From positions 141,900-205,899 of the forward strand of contig CAJXPX010000006.1 in assembly GCA_913058335.1 (NCBI GenBank): DNA of 64,000 nucleotides. Direction: 5' to 3'. Shown here piece by piece: positions 16,796 through 24,992 of this stretch. This DNA is from an uncultured Hyphomonadaceae bacterium. Its GTDB lineage: Bacteria > Pseudomonadota > Alphaproteobacteria > Caulobacterales > Maricaulaceae. Position 1 is the first letter of the stretch. Each line of letters begins with the position of its first letter. The notes beneath the pieces are model-generated. The model was not told the origin of the DNA. It made no database searches and worked only from the letters and a program-made list of their open reading frames with translations. A program made the translations under genes and the position numbers.

Positions 16796-17401
16796 ATGAA
16801 AGGTCATTTTGCATTTCTAGAACGCTGGTATGAAGCAACAAAAGCGCTCGCGCGGCATCCTCGGGCAATGCCGGCTTTAGCGATTGTTTCCTTTGCCGAA
16901 AGCTCCTTTTTTCCTGTACCTGTCGATGTCATGGTTATTCCTATGGTTCAAGCTGAGCCCAAAAAGTGGTGGAAAATTGCCGCCACCGCCGCACTCTTTT
17001 CCATTTTGGGCGGTATCTTCGGATATTTGATTGGATTGGTTTTCTTTGAAACGCTCGCTCAACCTGTTTTAGAGGCCCTCGGAAAGACCTCACAAATGCA
17101 GGATTTTCGGGAAAATATAAACCAGAACGGCGCTCTATGGGTCTTTGGAGCAGGGCTAACGCCTTTTCCTTATAAGGTTATTACGATTATGAGCGGCGCC
17201 GTTCCCATTAATTTTGGTGTATTTTTAGCGGCCAGTATCTTGGCGCGCTCTTTGAGGTTTTTCGCGGTTGCTGGAATTGTCCGCGCTTTCGGCGCCAAGG
17301 CCGAAGAAATTATGAAAAAACATTTTGGCCTCTTTACCATCGGCGTGTTTATTCTGCTCATGGCTGCGTGGTTTGGGTATAAATCCTTATCCGGGCACTA
17401 A
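16796..17401 (+). CDS. YqaA/DedA-like membrane protein
   Basis: This 201-residue protein has four to five hydrophobic segments and the family pattern FAESSFFPVPVDVMVIPM near residue 40, GGIFGYLIG near 80, and GLTPFPYKVITIMSGA near 125, as in YqaA/SNARE-associated (VTT) membrane proteins. DedA/VTT proteins act in lipid scrambling and envelope homeostasis; YqaA itself is uncharacterised. The end overlaps the convergent murI by 15 bases, so neither gene has a private terminator. Confidence 0.88.
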   Translation: MKGHFAFLERWYEATKALARHPRAMPALAIVSFAESSFFPVPVDVMVIPMVQAEPKKWWKIAATAALFSILGGIFGYLIGLVFFETLAQPVLEALGKTSQMQDFRENINQNGALWVFGAGLTPFPYKVITIMSGAVPINFGVFLAASILARSLRFFAVAGIVRAFGAKAEEIMKKHFGLFTIGVFILLMAAWFGYKSLSGH

Positions 17402-18211
17402 TCCGACGACTTGCTCAAACCCGTAAGAGCGGAAGGCGATTTTCCGTTGAGGCGTGCTATTCGGTCCGATAAGAAAAGCCATATCCTTGCGCAAAGCTCG
17501 AGACGGTTTTTCAATCGGATTCAAGATTACCTCCACGCGCTTAGCAATGGCAGCGCCGCTATCAATCCATTTAATTGTTTGTCGGGTAGATTGTTGAAGT
17601 TCGTCCAGCAAAAGTGGGAAATGCGTACACGCCAAGACTACAGCGTCAATATCCGCCCCTTCTCGGCCCTCGAAAAGAGGCGCAATTTCCCGCCTGATAT
17701 CATTTAAATCCAAAACTTCGCCTGCAAGTTTGCGCTCGGCCAAATCAACCAAGTTAACAGACCCTTGAAGTACGACCTGGCAGTTCTTGGCAAAACGCTG
17801 AATGAGGCTATCGACATATTTTCGGCGAACTGTCCCTGGGGTTCCCAAAACACCGATTGTTTTCGTGCGGGACCACGCAGCCGCTGGCTTGATTGCTGGC
17901 ACCACACCAATAACAGGTATATCAACCTTATCCCTGATGGCTTCCAGAGCCGTGACAGACGCCGTGTTGCAAGCTATAACGATACAGTCGGGCGATGTCA
18001 TATAGCTGAGCGTAGCCAGCAGGCCCGGCAAGCGGTTAACAAGCTCCGCCTCTGACTTTTCTCCATAAGGCCTGAAGGCATCATCAGCGACATAGTCCAG
18101 CGCAAGGTCTGGCAAGTGTTTTCGTATTTCGCCCACCACCGACAAACCGCCTACCCCGGAATCAAAGATCAGGGCGCGGTGATGCTTATATATCTGAAAA
18201 TCTGACCGCAT
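17387..18211 (-). CDS. murI: Glutamate racemase
   Basis: A 274-residue cofactor-independent racemase making D-glutamate for peptidoglycan. Both catalytic cysteine motifs are present: ACNTAS (about residues 79-84) and ACTHFPLL (about 193-200), along with the N-terminal DSGVGGLSV. It has 143 bases of divergent space to the GT39 gene. The stop overlaps the end of yqaA on the other strand. Confidence 0.96.
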   Translation of the reverse strand: MRSDFQIYKHHRALIFDSGVGGLSVVGEIRKHLPDLALDYVADDAFRPYGEKSEAELVNRLPGLLATLSYMTSPDCIVIACNTASVTALEAIRDKVDIPVIGVVPAIKPAAAWSRTKTIGVLGTPGTVRRKYVDSLIQRFAKNCQVVLQGSVNLVDLAERKLAGEVLDLNDIRREIAPLFEGREGADIDAVVLACTHFPLLLDELQQSTRQTIKWIDSGAAIAKRVEVILNPIEKPSRALRKDMAFLIGPNSTPQRKIAFRSYGFEQVVGLVPG

Positions 18212-18354
18212 TCATCCCCTCTCTGGCTAAATCTCTATTTTTTCTCCGTCCCCTTGCGCCGTTTTGCAGGGTATCATCAACAAAGTCTTAGCCTGAAAGA
18301 GAATGTCAGCGAAAGTGAGTTTATTTTACGGATTTTCCAAGGCATAGCCCGACC

Positions 18355-19845
18355 ATGTCAGTTATGTCCTTAAAAAACAGATCATATTCTGAATGGCTTC
18401 TGCTCGTTATCGTCGGGACGCTCATTCTGCGCTGGACATTGATGATTGCATCCCCGCTCGACCTGCACGGCGATGAAGCGCAATATTGGGCTTGGTCGCG
18501 GGATTTAGATTGGGGCTATTTTTCTAAACCGCCCTTAATTGCCTGGATCATCGCCGCCTTCACCTCTGTCTTTGGACAAGCTGAATGGGCCATTCGTCTT
18601 CCATCTGCGCTCCTGCACAGCCTGACAACATGGGTTATTTACATCACAACCCGCAAAGTTTTTGATAGTAGAACAGGGTTTTGGGCGGCCTGTTTTTATC
18701 TCTTTATGCCTGGAGTCTGGCTCTCCTCAACGATCATTAGCACAGACGTCCCTTTGCTTCTCTGCTGGGCTTTAGTCTTGAACGCTTGGGCCTATTTACG
18801 GGAGACGCCAAGCTGGCCGAGAAGTCTCCAACTTGGACTCGCCCTCGGATTTGGTCTGCTGGCCAAATATGCCATGCTCTTTTTCTTGCCGATTCTGGGA
18901 GTTGCGATTTTGTTCGATAAAAAGTCACGGCGGGCGCTCTTGGGGACGAAAGGGTTAGCCGCAGGGGCCTTGGCCGCCGCGCTGTTCATTCCAAATATCA
19001 TTTGGAATTTAAATCATGACTTCGCTACTTTGTCGCATACGGCGGAAAATGCGAACCTGTCCGGCTCGCTCCTTAATCCGCTTGAACTACTGAGCTTTTG
19101 GGGGAGCCAATTTGGGGTTTTTGGACCGGTCGCCTTTCCGGTCTTAATTATAGCGTTATTCAACTGGCAACGCTTGCCGCTTTTTGGGCGCTGGATTGCC
19201 GGGTTAGCGTTATTGCCCTTATTCATCATTTCTTTGGAGGCGTTATTGTCACGGGCAAATGCAAACTGGGCCGCAACGGCCTATATTGCGGCGCCAATAG
19301 TTGTCGCGGTTTATGCCGTCACCCGCCCGAAACTCATGACCGCCTTAAAAATCGGCTTGATCGCTCAAAGTGCTGTTATGATTATATCCGGAATTGCCCT
19401 GACGGTTCCCGCTTGGGCCAATGCAATCGGATTGTCCAATTCAGTGAAACGTTCACGCGGCTGGTCGGAAACTGTTCAGGTTATCAAAGAAGTCTATGAG
19501 GAAGGTCATGACGGCCAAAGTTTCAGTGGCGTCGCATCAGATAATCGCTTGGTGTTTTATGACGCGCTTTATTACGGCTTGAATGAAATAGCGCCGCTTT
19601 CCATGTGGAAGCTCTCCCCTGCCCCCGGCAATCATGCGGAAATGATCAGTCCTCTGACGCGCACAGAAAAACCTGTCTTGCTCCTGACTTATTATGAGGG
19701 ACGGGATGATCTATACTATGAGGATTTTGAGAGGCTCGTCCCTCTCGATCCTATTAATATCGATCTGGGCGGCGGCAAGAGTCGTTACCTTAATGTCTGG
19801 GCCGGATATGGATATACTCCGCCGGAGGCGGCGCGGGCGCGCTAG
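18355..19845 (+). CDS. GT39/ArnT-like membrane glycosyltransferase
   Basis: This 496-residue integral membrane protein has about ten hydrophobic segments and the family's periplasmic-loop acidic motif in HGDEAQYWAW (about residues 38-47), followed by the KPPL element typical of ArnT- and PMT-like enzymes. These use polyprenyl-phosphate sugars to glycosylate lipids or proteins on the periplasmic side. Donor and acceptor are unknown. The start ATG 18355 has AAGG upstream. Its stop overlaps that of msrA (convergent) by 4 bases. Confidence 0.88.
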   Translation: MSVMSLKNRSYSEWLLLVIVGTLILRWTLMIASPLDLHGDEAQYWAWSRDLDWGYFSKPPLIAWIIAAFTSVFGQAEWAIRLPSALLHSLTTWVIYITTRKVFDSRTGFWAACFYLFMPGVWLSSTIISTDVPLLLCWALVLNAWAYLRETPSWPRSLQLGLALGFGLLAKYAMLFFLPILGVAILFDKKSRRALLGTKGLAAGALAAALFIPNIIWNLNHDFATLSHTAENANLSGSLLNPLELLSFWGSQFGVFGPVAFPVLIIALFNWQRLPLFGRWIAGLALLPLFIISLEALLSRANANWAATAYIAAPIVVAVYAVTRPKLMTALKIGLIAQSAVMIISGIALTVPAWANAIGLSNSVKRSRGWSETVQVIKEVYEEGHDGQSFSGVASDNRLVFYDALYYGLNEIAPLSMWKLSPAPGNHAEMISPLTRTEKPVLLLTYYEGRDDLYYEDFERLVPLDPINIDLGGGKSRYLNVWAGYGYTPPEAARAR

Positions 19846-20546
19846 TCCGTCACCACTTCGCCCCAGAGGTCTTCGAGACGGCCATCACGGCCACATCGTG
19901 TCCGATAGAATTTATATTTCAAACTGCTTTTTTTGTAATAATCCTGATGATAGTCTTCGGCTTTGTAAAACGTCCCAAGCTCTTTAACGGGCGTGACAAT
20001 TGGCGCGTCAAACGGTTTAGTTTGTTTTATATCGGCAAGAGAGGCCTCTGCTGCCGCCTTTTGGTCGGGGGACGCAAAAATCGCCGTGCGGTAACTGTCT
20101 CCCTGATCGCAAAACTGTCCGTTCGCATCCGTCGGGTCGACTGTTTTCCAATAATAATCCAGTAAGTCTTCATAAGTCACAACTGAAGAATCGTAATAAA
20201 TCTCTGCCGCTTCGTAATGACCCGTTCCGCCATAAGTCACTTCGTCATAGGTCGGATTTTCAGTTGTCCCTCCTGTATAGCCAGATACCACTTCACTGAC
20301 CCCGTCGAGTTTTTCAAAATCCGCTTCAACGCACCAAAAACAACCGCCTGCAACGACGGCGGTTTTCACGCCGCTATCTTTCATAACGCCATCCGCCATG
20401 GCTTCGGTTTCTTTCATTTGTGAGGAAGACTCAGAACTGGGTTCCGGCGGACCCTGTTCAGTTTGAACTTGGCTTTCCGCAGCAGAGCAGGCGATCAGGG
20501 CCAGAGGAAGAGCGAGGGAAGTAAAGTATAAGGTTGTTTTTTTCAT
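19842..20546 (-). CDS. msrA: Lipoprotein peptide-methionine (S)-S-oxide reductase
   Basis: Residues 1-20 form a lipoprotein signal with lipobox LIAC, so the enzyme should be anchored in the envelope. After a serine/glutamate-rich linker the MsrA domain begins with the catalytic GGCFWC motif (about residues 67-72), then SGYTGGTTENPTYDEVTYGG and HYEAAEI. The C-terminal half ends in CGRDGRLEDLWG, giving a possible resolving cysteine. Known MsrA repairs oxidised methionine; most are cytosolic, so the lipoprotein form implies repair of periplasmic proteins. Confidence 0.94.
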   Translation of the reverse strand: MKKTTLYFTSLALPLALIACSAAESQVQTEQGPPEPSSESSSQMKETEAMADGVMKDSGVKTAVVAGGCFWCVEADFEKLDGVSEVVSGYTGGTTENPTYDEVTYGGTGHYEAAEIYYDSSVVTYEDLLDYYWKTVDPTDANGQFCDQGDSYRTAIFASPDQKAAAEASLADIKQTKPFDAPIVTPVKELGTFYKAEDYHQDYYKKSSLKYKFYRTRCGRDGRLEDLWGEVVTD

Positions 20547-20661
20547 GAGTTAGTTTTCCCATAGGAGAGGTTCACATACCAATCACACTGGCGTTACGAA
20601 AACGAAGCGGTTTAAATATTTACACTTACGTCTCAGTGGATTTGGCGCAAAATCAGGTCGT

Positions 20662-21366
20662 CTATGCCCGGCATTCAGGAAATGAGGTCTCGCCTATTTC
20701 TAATAAGGCTGTCTCGCCCTTAGACCAGAACATGACGGTTTGTGCCTCAATATTGGCTTGGTATTTCTCGCCCGATGCGGACGGAACGCGTGGAAGGTCA
20801 TAAGAGACGCCGTCAACCTTCAGCTGGATCATATCATCACCAGGCATAATCGCAGCATTCGTATCGCCGCAAGTATAGACTCGCATATCTATATCTCCGC
20901 TACCCTGTGTTGGAGACGTGTTTTGACGTAAAATCAGTAAACCCATATCCACATTTTCAGGCCCCGGCTCAACGAGGTGGGCTGTATCAGTATTAAATAA
21001 TAAACGGTCATTTCCATCATTGATAACAGCTCTAACCGAATATCTCCCCCTGGACTCAAGCTCGTCCGCGTCCACATCTAACTTAAAATCTACCGGCACT
21101 TGTTGCCCGGCAAATTCAATCCTTTGCTCTGCCAAAACAGTCGCGGCGCGATCAGCAATGGAGATATCCTGAAGCTTAATCTCTGCAACGGCACCAGGCG
21201 GCAAAGCTATGCGTTCACGATAGCTGATTTGACCGACAATTTCTTTTATTTCAGATTGGTTTCCGGCCACGTCAGAAGATTCAGAAGTTGTATTTGTTGC
21301 GCCCGTACAAGCGGCAAGACCAGCTACTAGGATAAGCATTGAAAGGGCAGGCATTAACGGTCGCAT
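20662..21366 (-). CDS. Lipoprotein with YbaY-like and MliC-like domains
   Basis: The 234-residue protein starts at ATG 21364-21366 behind GTGGAG and has a lipobox (GLAAC). The first part (about 40-150: GQISYRERIALPPGAVAEIKL, then the VRAVINDGNDRLLFNTDT region) matches the YbaY/YscW-type lipoprotein domain. The last part (from about 160: VYTCGDTN through FWSKGETALLE to the final PECRA) matches MliC, the membrane-bound inhibitor of c-type lysozyme. This suggests an outer-membrane protein that shields peptidoglycan from lysozyme. The longer frame to 21396 adds only ten residues without a ribosome site. Confidence 0.8.
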   Translation of the reverse strand: MRPLMPALSMLILVAGLAACTGATNTTSESSDVAGNQSEIKEIVGQISYRERIALPPGAVAEIKLQDISIADRAATVLAEQRIEFAGQQVPVDFKLDVDADELESRGRYSVRAVINDGNDRLLFNTDTAHLVEPGPENVDMGLLILRQNTSPTQGSGDIDMRVYTCGDTNAAIMPGDDMIQLKVDGVSYDLPRVPSASGEKYQANIEAQTVMFWSKGETALLEIGETSFPECRA

Positions 21367-21449
21367 GAAAAACTCCACAATTACAAATAAATACAATTTA
21401 AATTACTTATAACTTGGAAAAACGTTCCCCATTTCAAAGGCGGGATATA

Positions 21450-22214
21450 TTAGATTTTCCACCCGGTATGAAGCGCGGCTATTCCTCCGCTATAATCATC
21501 ATATCCCACTCGGCTAAAGCCCGCCTGTTGTACCATTTCGGCAAATTGGGTCTGCTTCGGGAACCGGCGAATAGATTCGACCAAATATTGATAGCTATCG
21601 CGGTCCTTGGCAAGCGCTTGTCCTAATCTCGGGATAACCGAGAAGGAGTAGGCGTCATAAAACTCCCGGAGCCATTTGGTAGGCGGGGTCGAAAATTCCA
21701 GAACAGCTAAGCGCCCTCCCGGTTTTAAAACCCGGAAAAACTCTCGTAAAGCCAAATCGCGGTCTGTCACATTCCGAATGCCAAAGGCAATCGTCACCGC
21801 ATCAAATTGCGCATCAGAAAAAGGCAGGTTTTGCGCGTCTCCGCAAACCCGCGACAAATTCATACCGGCATCTTTTTTCTCGCTCACACCCGCCAACAGC
21901 ATTTGGGCATTGATGTCACAAATAATGGCGCTGGCCGGGTCTCCGCCGCGCCGCGTCCGAACCTCTTCGGCAGCTTGAATGAAACGGCGAGCCAAATCCC
22001 CCGTCCCTCCCGCAACATCCAACAGGGCTTCTCCCGGTTGCGGGTTTAGCTTTGCCATCGTCATGTTTTTCCAGACCCGGTGAATACCCATACTCATCGC
22101 GTCATTCATCAAATCATAACTGCCCGCGACAGAATCAAATACGCCGCGCACACGCGAGGCCTTTTGGCTCTCGGGAATTTCTTCAAATCCAAAATCTATG
22201 GTTTTTTCTGTCAT
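21450..22214 (-). CDS. ubiE: Ubiquinone/menaquinone C-methyltransferase
   Basis: A 254-residue class I methyltransferase with SAM motif LLDVAGGTGDLARRF (about 63-77), the UbiE signatures YDLMNDAMSMGIHRVWK and LEFSTPPTKWL, and NLPFSDAQFDAVTIAFGIRN. It methylates the quinone ring during ubiquinone synthesis. ubiG, another enzyme of the pathway, is at 43823. It lies 37 bases downstream of the LysR gene on the same strand, so cotranscription is possible though functionally odd. Confidence 0.96.
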   Translation of the reverse strand: MTEKTIDFGFEEIPESQKASRVRGVFDSVAGSYDLMNDAMSMGIHRVWKNMTMAKLNPQPGEALLDVAGGTGDLARRFIQAAEEVRTRRGGDPASAIICDINAQMLLAGVSEKKDAGMNLSRVCGDAQNLPFSDAQFDAVTIAFGIRNVTDRDLALREFFRVLKPGGRLAVLEFSTPPTKWLREFYDAYSFSVIPRLGQALAKDRDSYQYLVESIRRFPKQTQFAEMVQQAGFSRVGYDDYSGGIAALHTGWKI

Positions 22215-22251
22215 GAGAAGAGCTTTATCAGCGAAGGGTCAAAACAGCCAG

Positions 22252-23229
22252 CTATTCTGCCGCGTCGAGAAGACGCCCTGTTTTGGACGCCGGGCCTTTA
22301 CTCGATTCATAATCAAAAGCAGAGCGCCCGCCCGTTCTGAAATACTCTTGGTCCTGCTTAAAGGCTTTAACCAAAAAATCGAAAACAGCTCGAATTCGTG
22401 TGGATCGACGCAAATCCTGATGCGCCACCAAGTAAAGATCTTCGGTCGGCGTAATGTCCGGCAAGATGCGCTGTAAATCTTTGCGGCGGTGTGTATCACG
22501 GCCGCACAAAGATTCCATCCCGATTCCGTAGCCATGTTCCAGCGCCTCTCCAAATGCCCAGATGGAGTTTGTCTGAAAAGTCACGCGCTTCGGCGGATAG
22601 ATAACCTCATCGCCGTCACGTAACCAGAGCTGTTTACCGTCCATGATATTAGCCATGATACCGTCATGATCGCCGATCTCTTCCAAGGTTGTCGGCTGTC
22701 CGTTTTCAGTAATATAATCGGATGATGCATAAAACCCGAACGACACTTTTGCCACTTTCCGCCCAATCAAGGAATTTTGCTCTCCCGGACTTTCCCACCG
22801 CAAGGCAATGTCGGCCTCCCGTTGGGCCAGATTGAAGTCCCTGAATCCAATTCCAAGATCAATCAAAATGTCTGGGTGTTCTTCGCGAAAACGCTGAATA
22901 ACGCCTGGAAGCCAAGCCGTCCCTATGCCTTCGGTTGCAGAGAGGCGAACCACGCCGGAAAGCGAGTCTTCCAAAGTTGCGGAGCTACGGTCAATAGCGG
23001 AGGCTTCATCCTGCATGCGCCGGATGTGATCCAACATAGATTGACCAAATCGGGTCGGTACCAAGACACCGTCTTCGCGGCGTAAAAGGGGAGTTTTGAA
23101 ATGATCCTCAAGCGCTCGGATACGCCGGCCAACAGTGGGCTGACTCATACCTAATTTTTTGCCGGCAGCCGTTAGACTTCCGACCTCCGTCACAGCGAGC
23201 AAAATGGGGTAGTCAGACCAGTTTTTCAT
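22252..23229 (-). CDS. LysR-family transcriptional regulator
   Basis: From ATG 23227-23229, preceded by TGAGG, this 325-residue protein has the N-terminal winged helix-turn-helix (AVTEVGSLTAAGKKLGMSQP, then VGRRIRALE) and a periplasmic-binding-protein-like effector domain from about residue 90. LysR proteins usually regulate a divergent neighbour; the DUF983 gene at 23393 is divergent but is a weak candidate. No effector can be inferred. The frame open to 23292 lacks a ribosome site. Confidence 0.9.
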   Translation of the reverse strand: MKNWSDYPILLAVTEVGSLTAAGKKLGMSQPTVGRRIRALEDHFKTPLLRREDGVLVPTRFGQSMLDHIRRMQDEASAIDRSSATLEDSLSGVVRLSATEGIGTAWLPGVIQRFREEHPDILIDLGIGFRDFNLAQREADIALRWESPGEQNSLIGRKVAKVSFGFYASSDYITENGQPTTLEEIGDHDGIMANIMDGKQLWLRDGDEVIYPPKRVTFQTNSIWAFGEALEHGYGIGMESLCGRDTHRRKDLQRILPDITPTEDLYLVAHQDLRRSTRIRAVFDFLVKAFKQDQEYFRTGGRSAFDYESSKGPASKTGRLLDAAE

Positions 23230-23392
23230 AGCCTCAACATTACAGAAATGAACGGAACAAGTCAATTCTATGCAGATATTTATGAGGGCCATGAGGCTTA
23301 TAAATACAGCTTGATGTCAGATTATGCCGCCAAATCGCCGCAGGCTGCCTTTTGACTTAGCGCTCTTAGGCTTCACATCCTATATAGGATTT

Positions 23393-23779
23393 ATGTCACA
23401 TCCTGACCTTAGAGAAAATTTTCCGAACAGCCTTTGGGCCGCTATGGGACGAGGCGCTTTGTTAAGATGCCCCCGGTGCCGTAAAGGACGCCTGTTTCAA
23501 GGCTACCTCAAACCGGTTCAAAATTGCCAGAATTGCCATAAAAAATGGGACACAGTACGCGCGGATCTCGCACCCGCTTGGGCCTCTATGACCCTATCCG
23601 CCCATGTAATTGTGGTTGTATATCATTTCTTCTTTTTCGACACGTCAATTGCCAACTGGATAGCAACGTCTTCTTTGATTGGAATTGCCGCTCTTATCTC
23701 TCTGCTTAGCCTGCCCTCTTTCAAGGGCCTGTTCATGGCGCTTGTCTGGTGGAACCGGATGGAAGCACAGCAGGGTTAG
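23393..23779 (+). CDS. DUF983 zinc-ribbon membrane protein
   Basis: This 128-residue protein begins with a four-cysteine ribbon (RCPRCRKGRLF and CQNCHKKW) and continues with two membrane helices (about 68-90 and 93-115), the standard DUF983 layout. The family is common in Alphaproteobacteria and sometimes sits beside cytochrome oxidase genes, but its role is undefined. I chose ATG 23393, which has TAGGAT upstream; the ATG at 23324 has no ribosome site and adds 23 residues not typical of the family. Confidence 0.8.
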   Translation: MSHPDLRENFPNSLWAAMGRGALLRCPRCRKGRLFQGYLKPVQNCQNCHKKWDTVRADLAPAWASMTLSAHVIVVVYHFFFFDTSIANWIATSSLIGIAALISLLSLPSFKGLFMALVWWNRMEAQQG

Positions 23780-23834
23780 CGCTCGCTCTGAATAATTCTT
23801 GACGCCGCCGTCCTGGCCCCTCATATCCACCCTA

Positions 23835-23921
23835 CTCATCAAGACCGACCGAGGGACAGGCCCTTTGACGTCGGGGCAACCCAGAAGGTGCCAAATCCTG
23901 CGGCGAAAGTCGGAAGATGAG
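23835..23921 (+). promoter_or_regulatory. SAM-I (S-box) riboswitch upstream of metX-metB
   Basis: P1 is formed by CTCATC (23835-23840) and GATGAG (23916-23921). Between them are the conserved SAM-I parts in order: GAGGGACAGGCCC, then GGGGCAACC, then AAGGTGCCAAATCCTGC, then a P4 hairpin GGCGAAAGTC and AGATGAG. These correspond to the S-box consensus core that binds S-adenosylmethionine. It lies 75 bases before the metX start. A hairpin at 23919-23950 (10 of 12 positions paired, loop CTCCCTGC) is probably part of the expression platform, though its exact logic is unclear to me. High SAM would be expected to reduce metX-metB expression. Confidence 0.92.
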
Positions 23922-23996
23922 ACGAAGAGGCTCCCTGCCCTCGTTTTCTCCCGCTTTTGATTGCAGACTGGCCCTAAAACATTAGGATTAGTCTAT

Positions 23997-24968
23997 ATGG
24001 CAACCGACGCGCACATCGCCAAAGACATTCAACTGGACCGCGGAACGGTTAGTTTGCAACGTGGCTGTGATATAAAAAACGACGTCGTGCGAGGCCGGTT
24101 TTATGGCAACCCCGAAGGGCCGCTCCTAATCGTGTTGGGCGGTATTTCGGCGACACGGTTTGTGGCGGATGGCGGGTGGCTCAATCGCGGATGGTGGTCT
24201 AAACTCGTGCGCAAGGGCGGCGCGATAGATCTTAATAAATTCCGTGTCCTCGGTGTGGATTTTGCTCCTGGCACAGGCGGGCTGGACTGTCCGGAAACTA
24301 TCACAACTGCCGACCAAGCAAAACGGATAGTCGACCTCCTCGAAGCTGAAAAACTCGGCCCCGCCAAAGCAATGATCGGCTCGTCCTATGGCGGGATGTG
24401 TTCGCTCGCCCTTGCTCAGAATCACTCAGACTGGGTGGAAAACCTTTGCATTATCGGCGCAGCGCACAAGCCTTATCCGATTGGCGTAGGATGGCGCGGG
24501 ATACAGCGCCGTGTTGTGCGTCTCGGATTAGAAGCGGGCAAGCCCGAAGCGGGTCTCAAGCTCGCCCGCGAACTCGCCATGACGACTTACCGCACGCCAG
24601 AAGAATTTGCTGATCGCTTTACCCTCAGTGAGACAGGCCGTAATCCGTTCAGTTTCGATATTTGCGATTATTTAGGCTCTCGCGGGGACGTCTTCGCGCA
24701 AGACATGGATGCGCGGCGTTTCTTGGCGCTCTCGGAATCTGTCGATCTTCACCGGGTTGAGCCGGAAAACATCACGACACCGACCTTGCTCATGACCGCG
24801 ATTTCAGATCAGCTCGCCCCCCTCCCCGATATGCGCGAACTTCGTGACCGCCTCGCCGGGCCAAGCGAACTCTTTACATTCACCAGCCTTTACGGCCACG
24901 ATGCATTCTTGAAAGAATACGACGCCATGAGCCCGAGGCTTGAGGCGTTTTGCAAGGAGTTGGTTTGA
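23997..24968 (+). CDS. metX: Homoserine O-acyltransferase (MetX family)
   Basis: This 323-residue alpha/beta-hydrolase activates homoserine for methionine synthesis. The nucleophile is S130 in GSSYGG; the aspartate lies in AISDQLAP and the histidine in YGHDAF near the C-terminus. It is shorter than classical MetX acetyltransferases. Its partner next door is a clear MetB, so a succinyl rather than acetyl donor is possible; MetX proteins with succinyl specificity are known. Start ATG 23997 has AGGA at 23984-23987. A SAM-I riboswitch precedes it. Confidence 0.88.
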   Translation: MATDAHIAKDIQLDRGTVSLQRGCDIKNDVVRGRFYGNPEGPLLIVLGGISATRFVADGGWLNRGWWSKLVRKGGAIDLNKFRVLGVDFAPGTGGLDCPETITTADQAKRIVDLLEAEKLGPAKAMIGSSYGGMCSLALAQNHSDWVENLCIIGAAHKPYPIGVGWRGIQRRVVRLGLEAGKPEAGLKLARELAMTTYRTPEEFADRFTLSETGRNPFSFDICDYLGSRGDVFAQDMDARRFLALSESVDLHRVEPENITTPTLLMTAISDQLAPLPDMRELRDRLAGPSELFTFTSLYGHDAFLKEYDAMSPRLEAFCKELV

Positions 24969-24992
24969 TGAAGACAAAACCGAAAATAGATT

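Noticed and set aside
23835..23921. SAM-II riboswitch, expected in Alphaproteobacteria
   Set aside because: The four-way S-box core (GAGGGA..GGCCC, GGCAACC, GGTGCCAA) is present instead of the short SAM-II pseudoknot.
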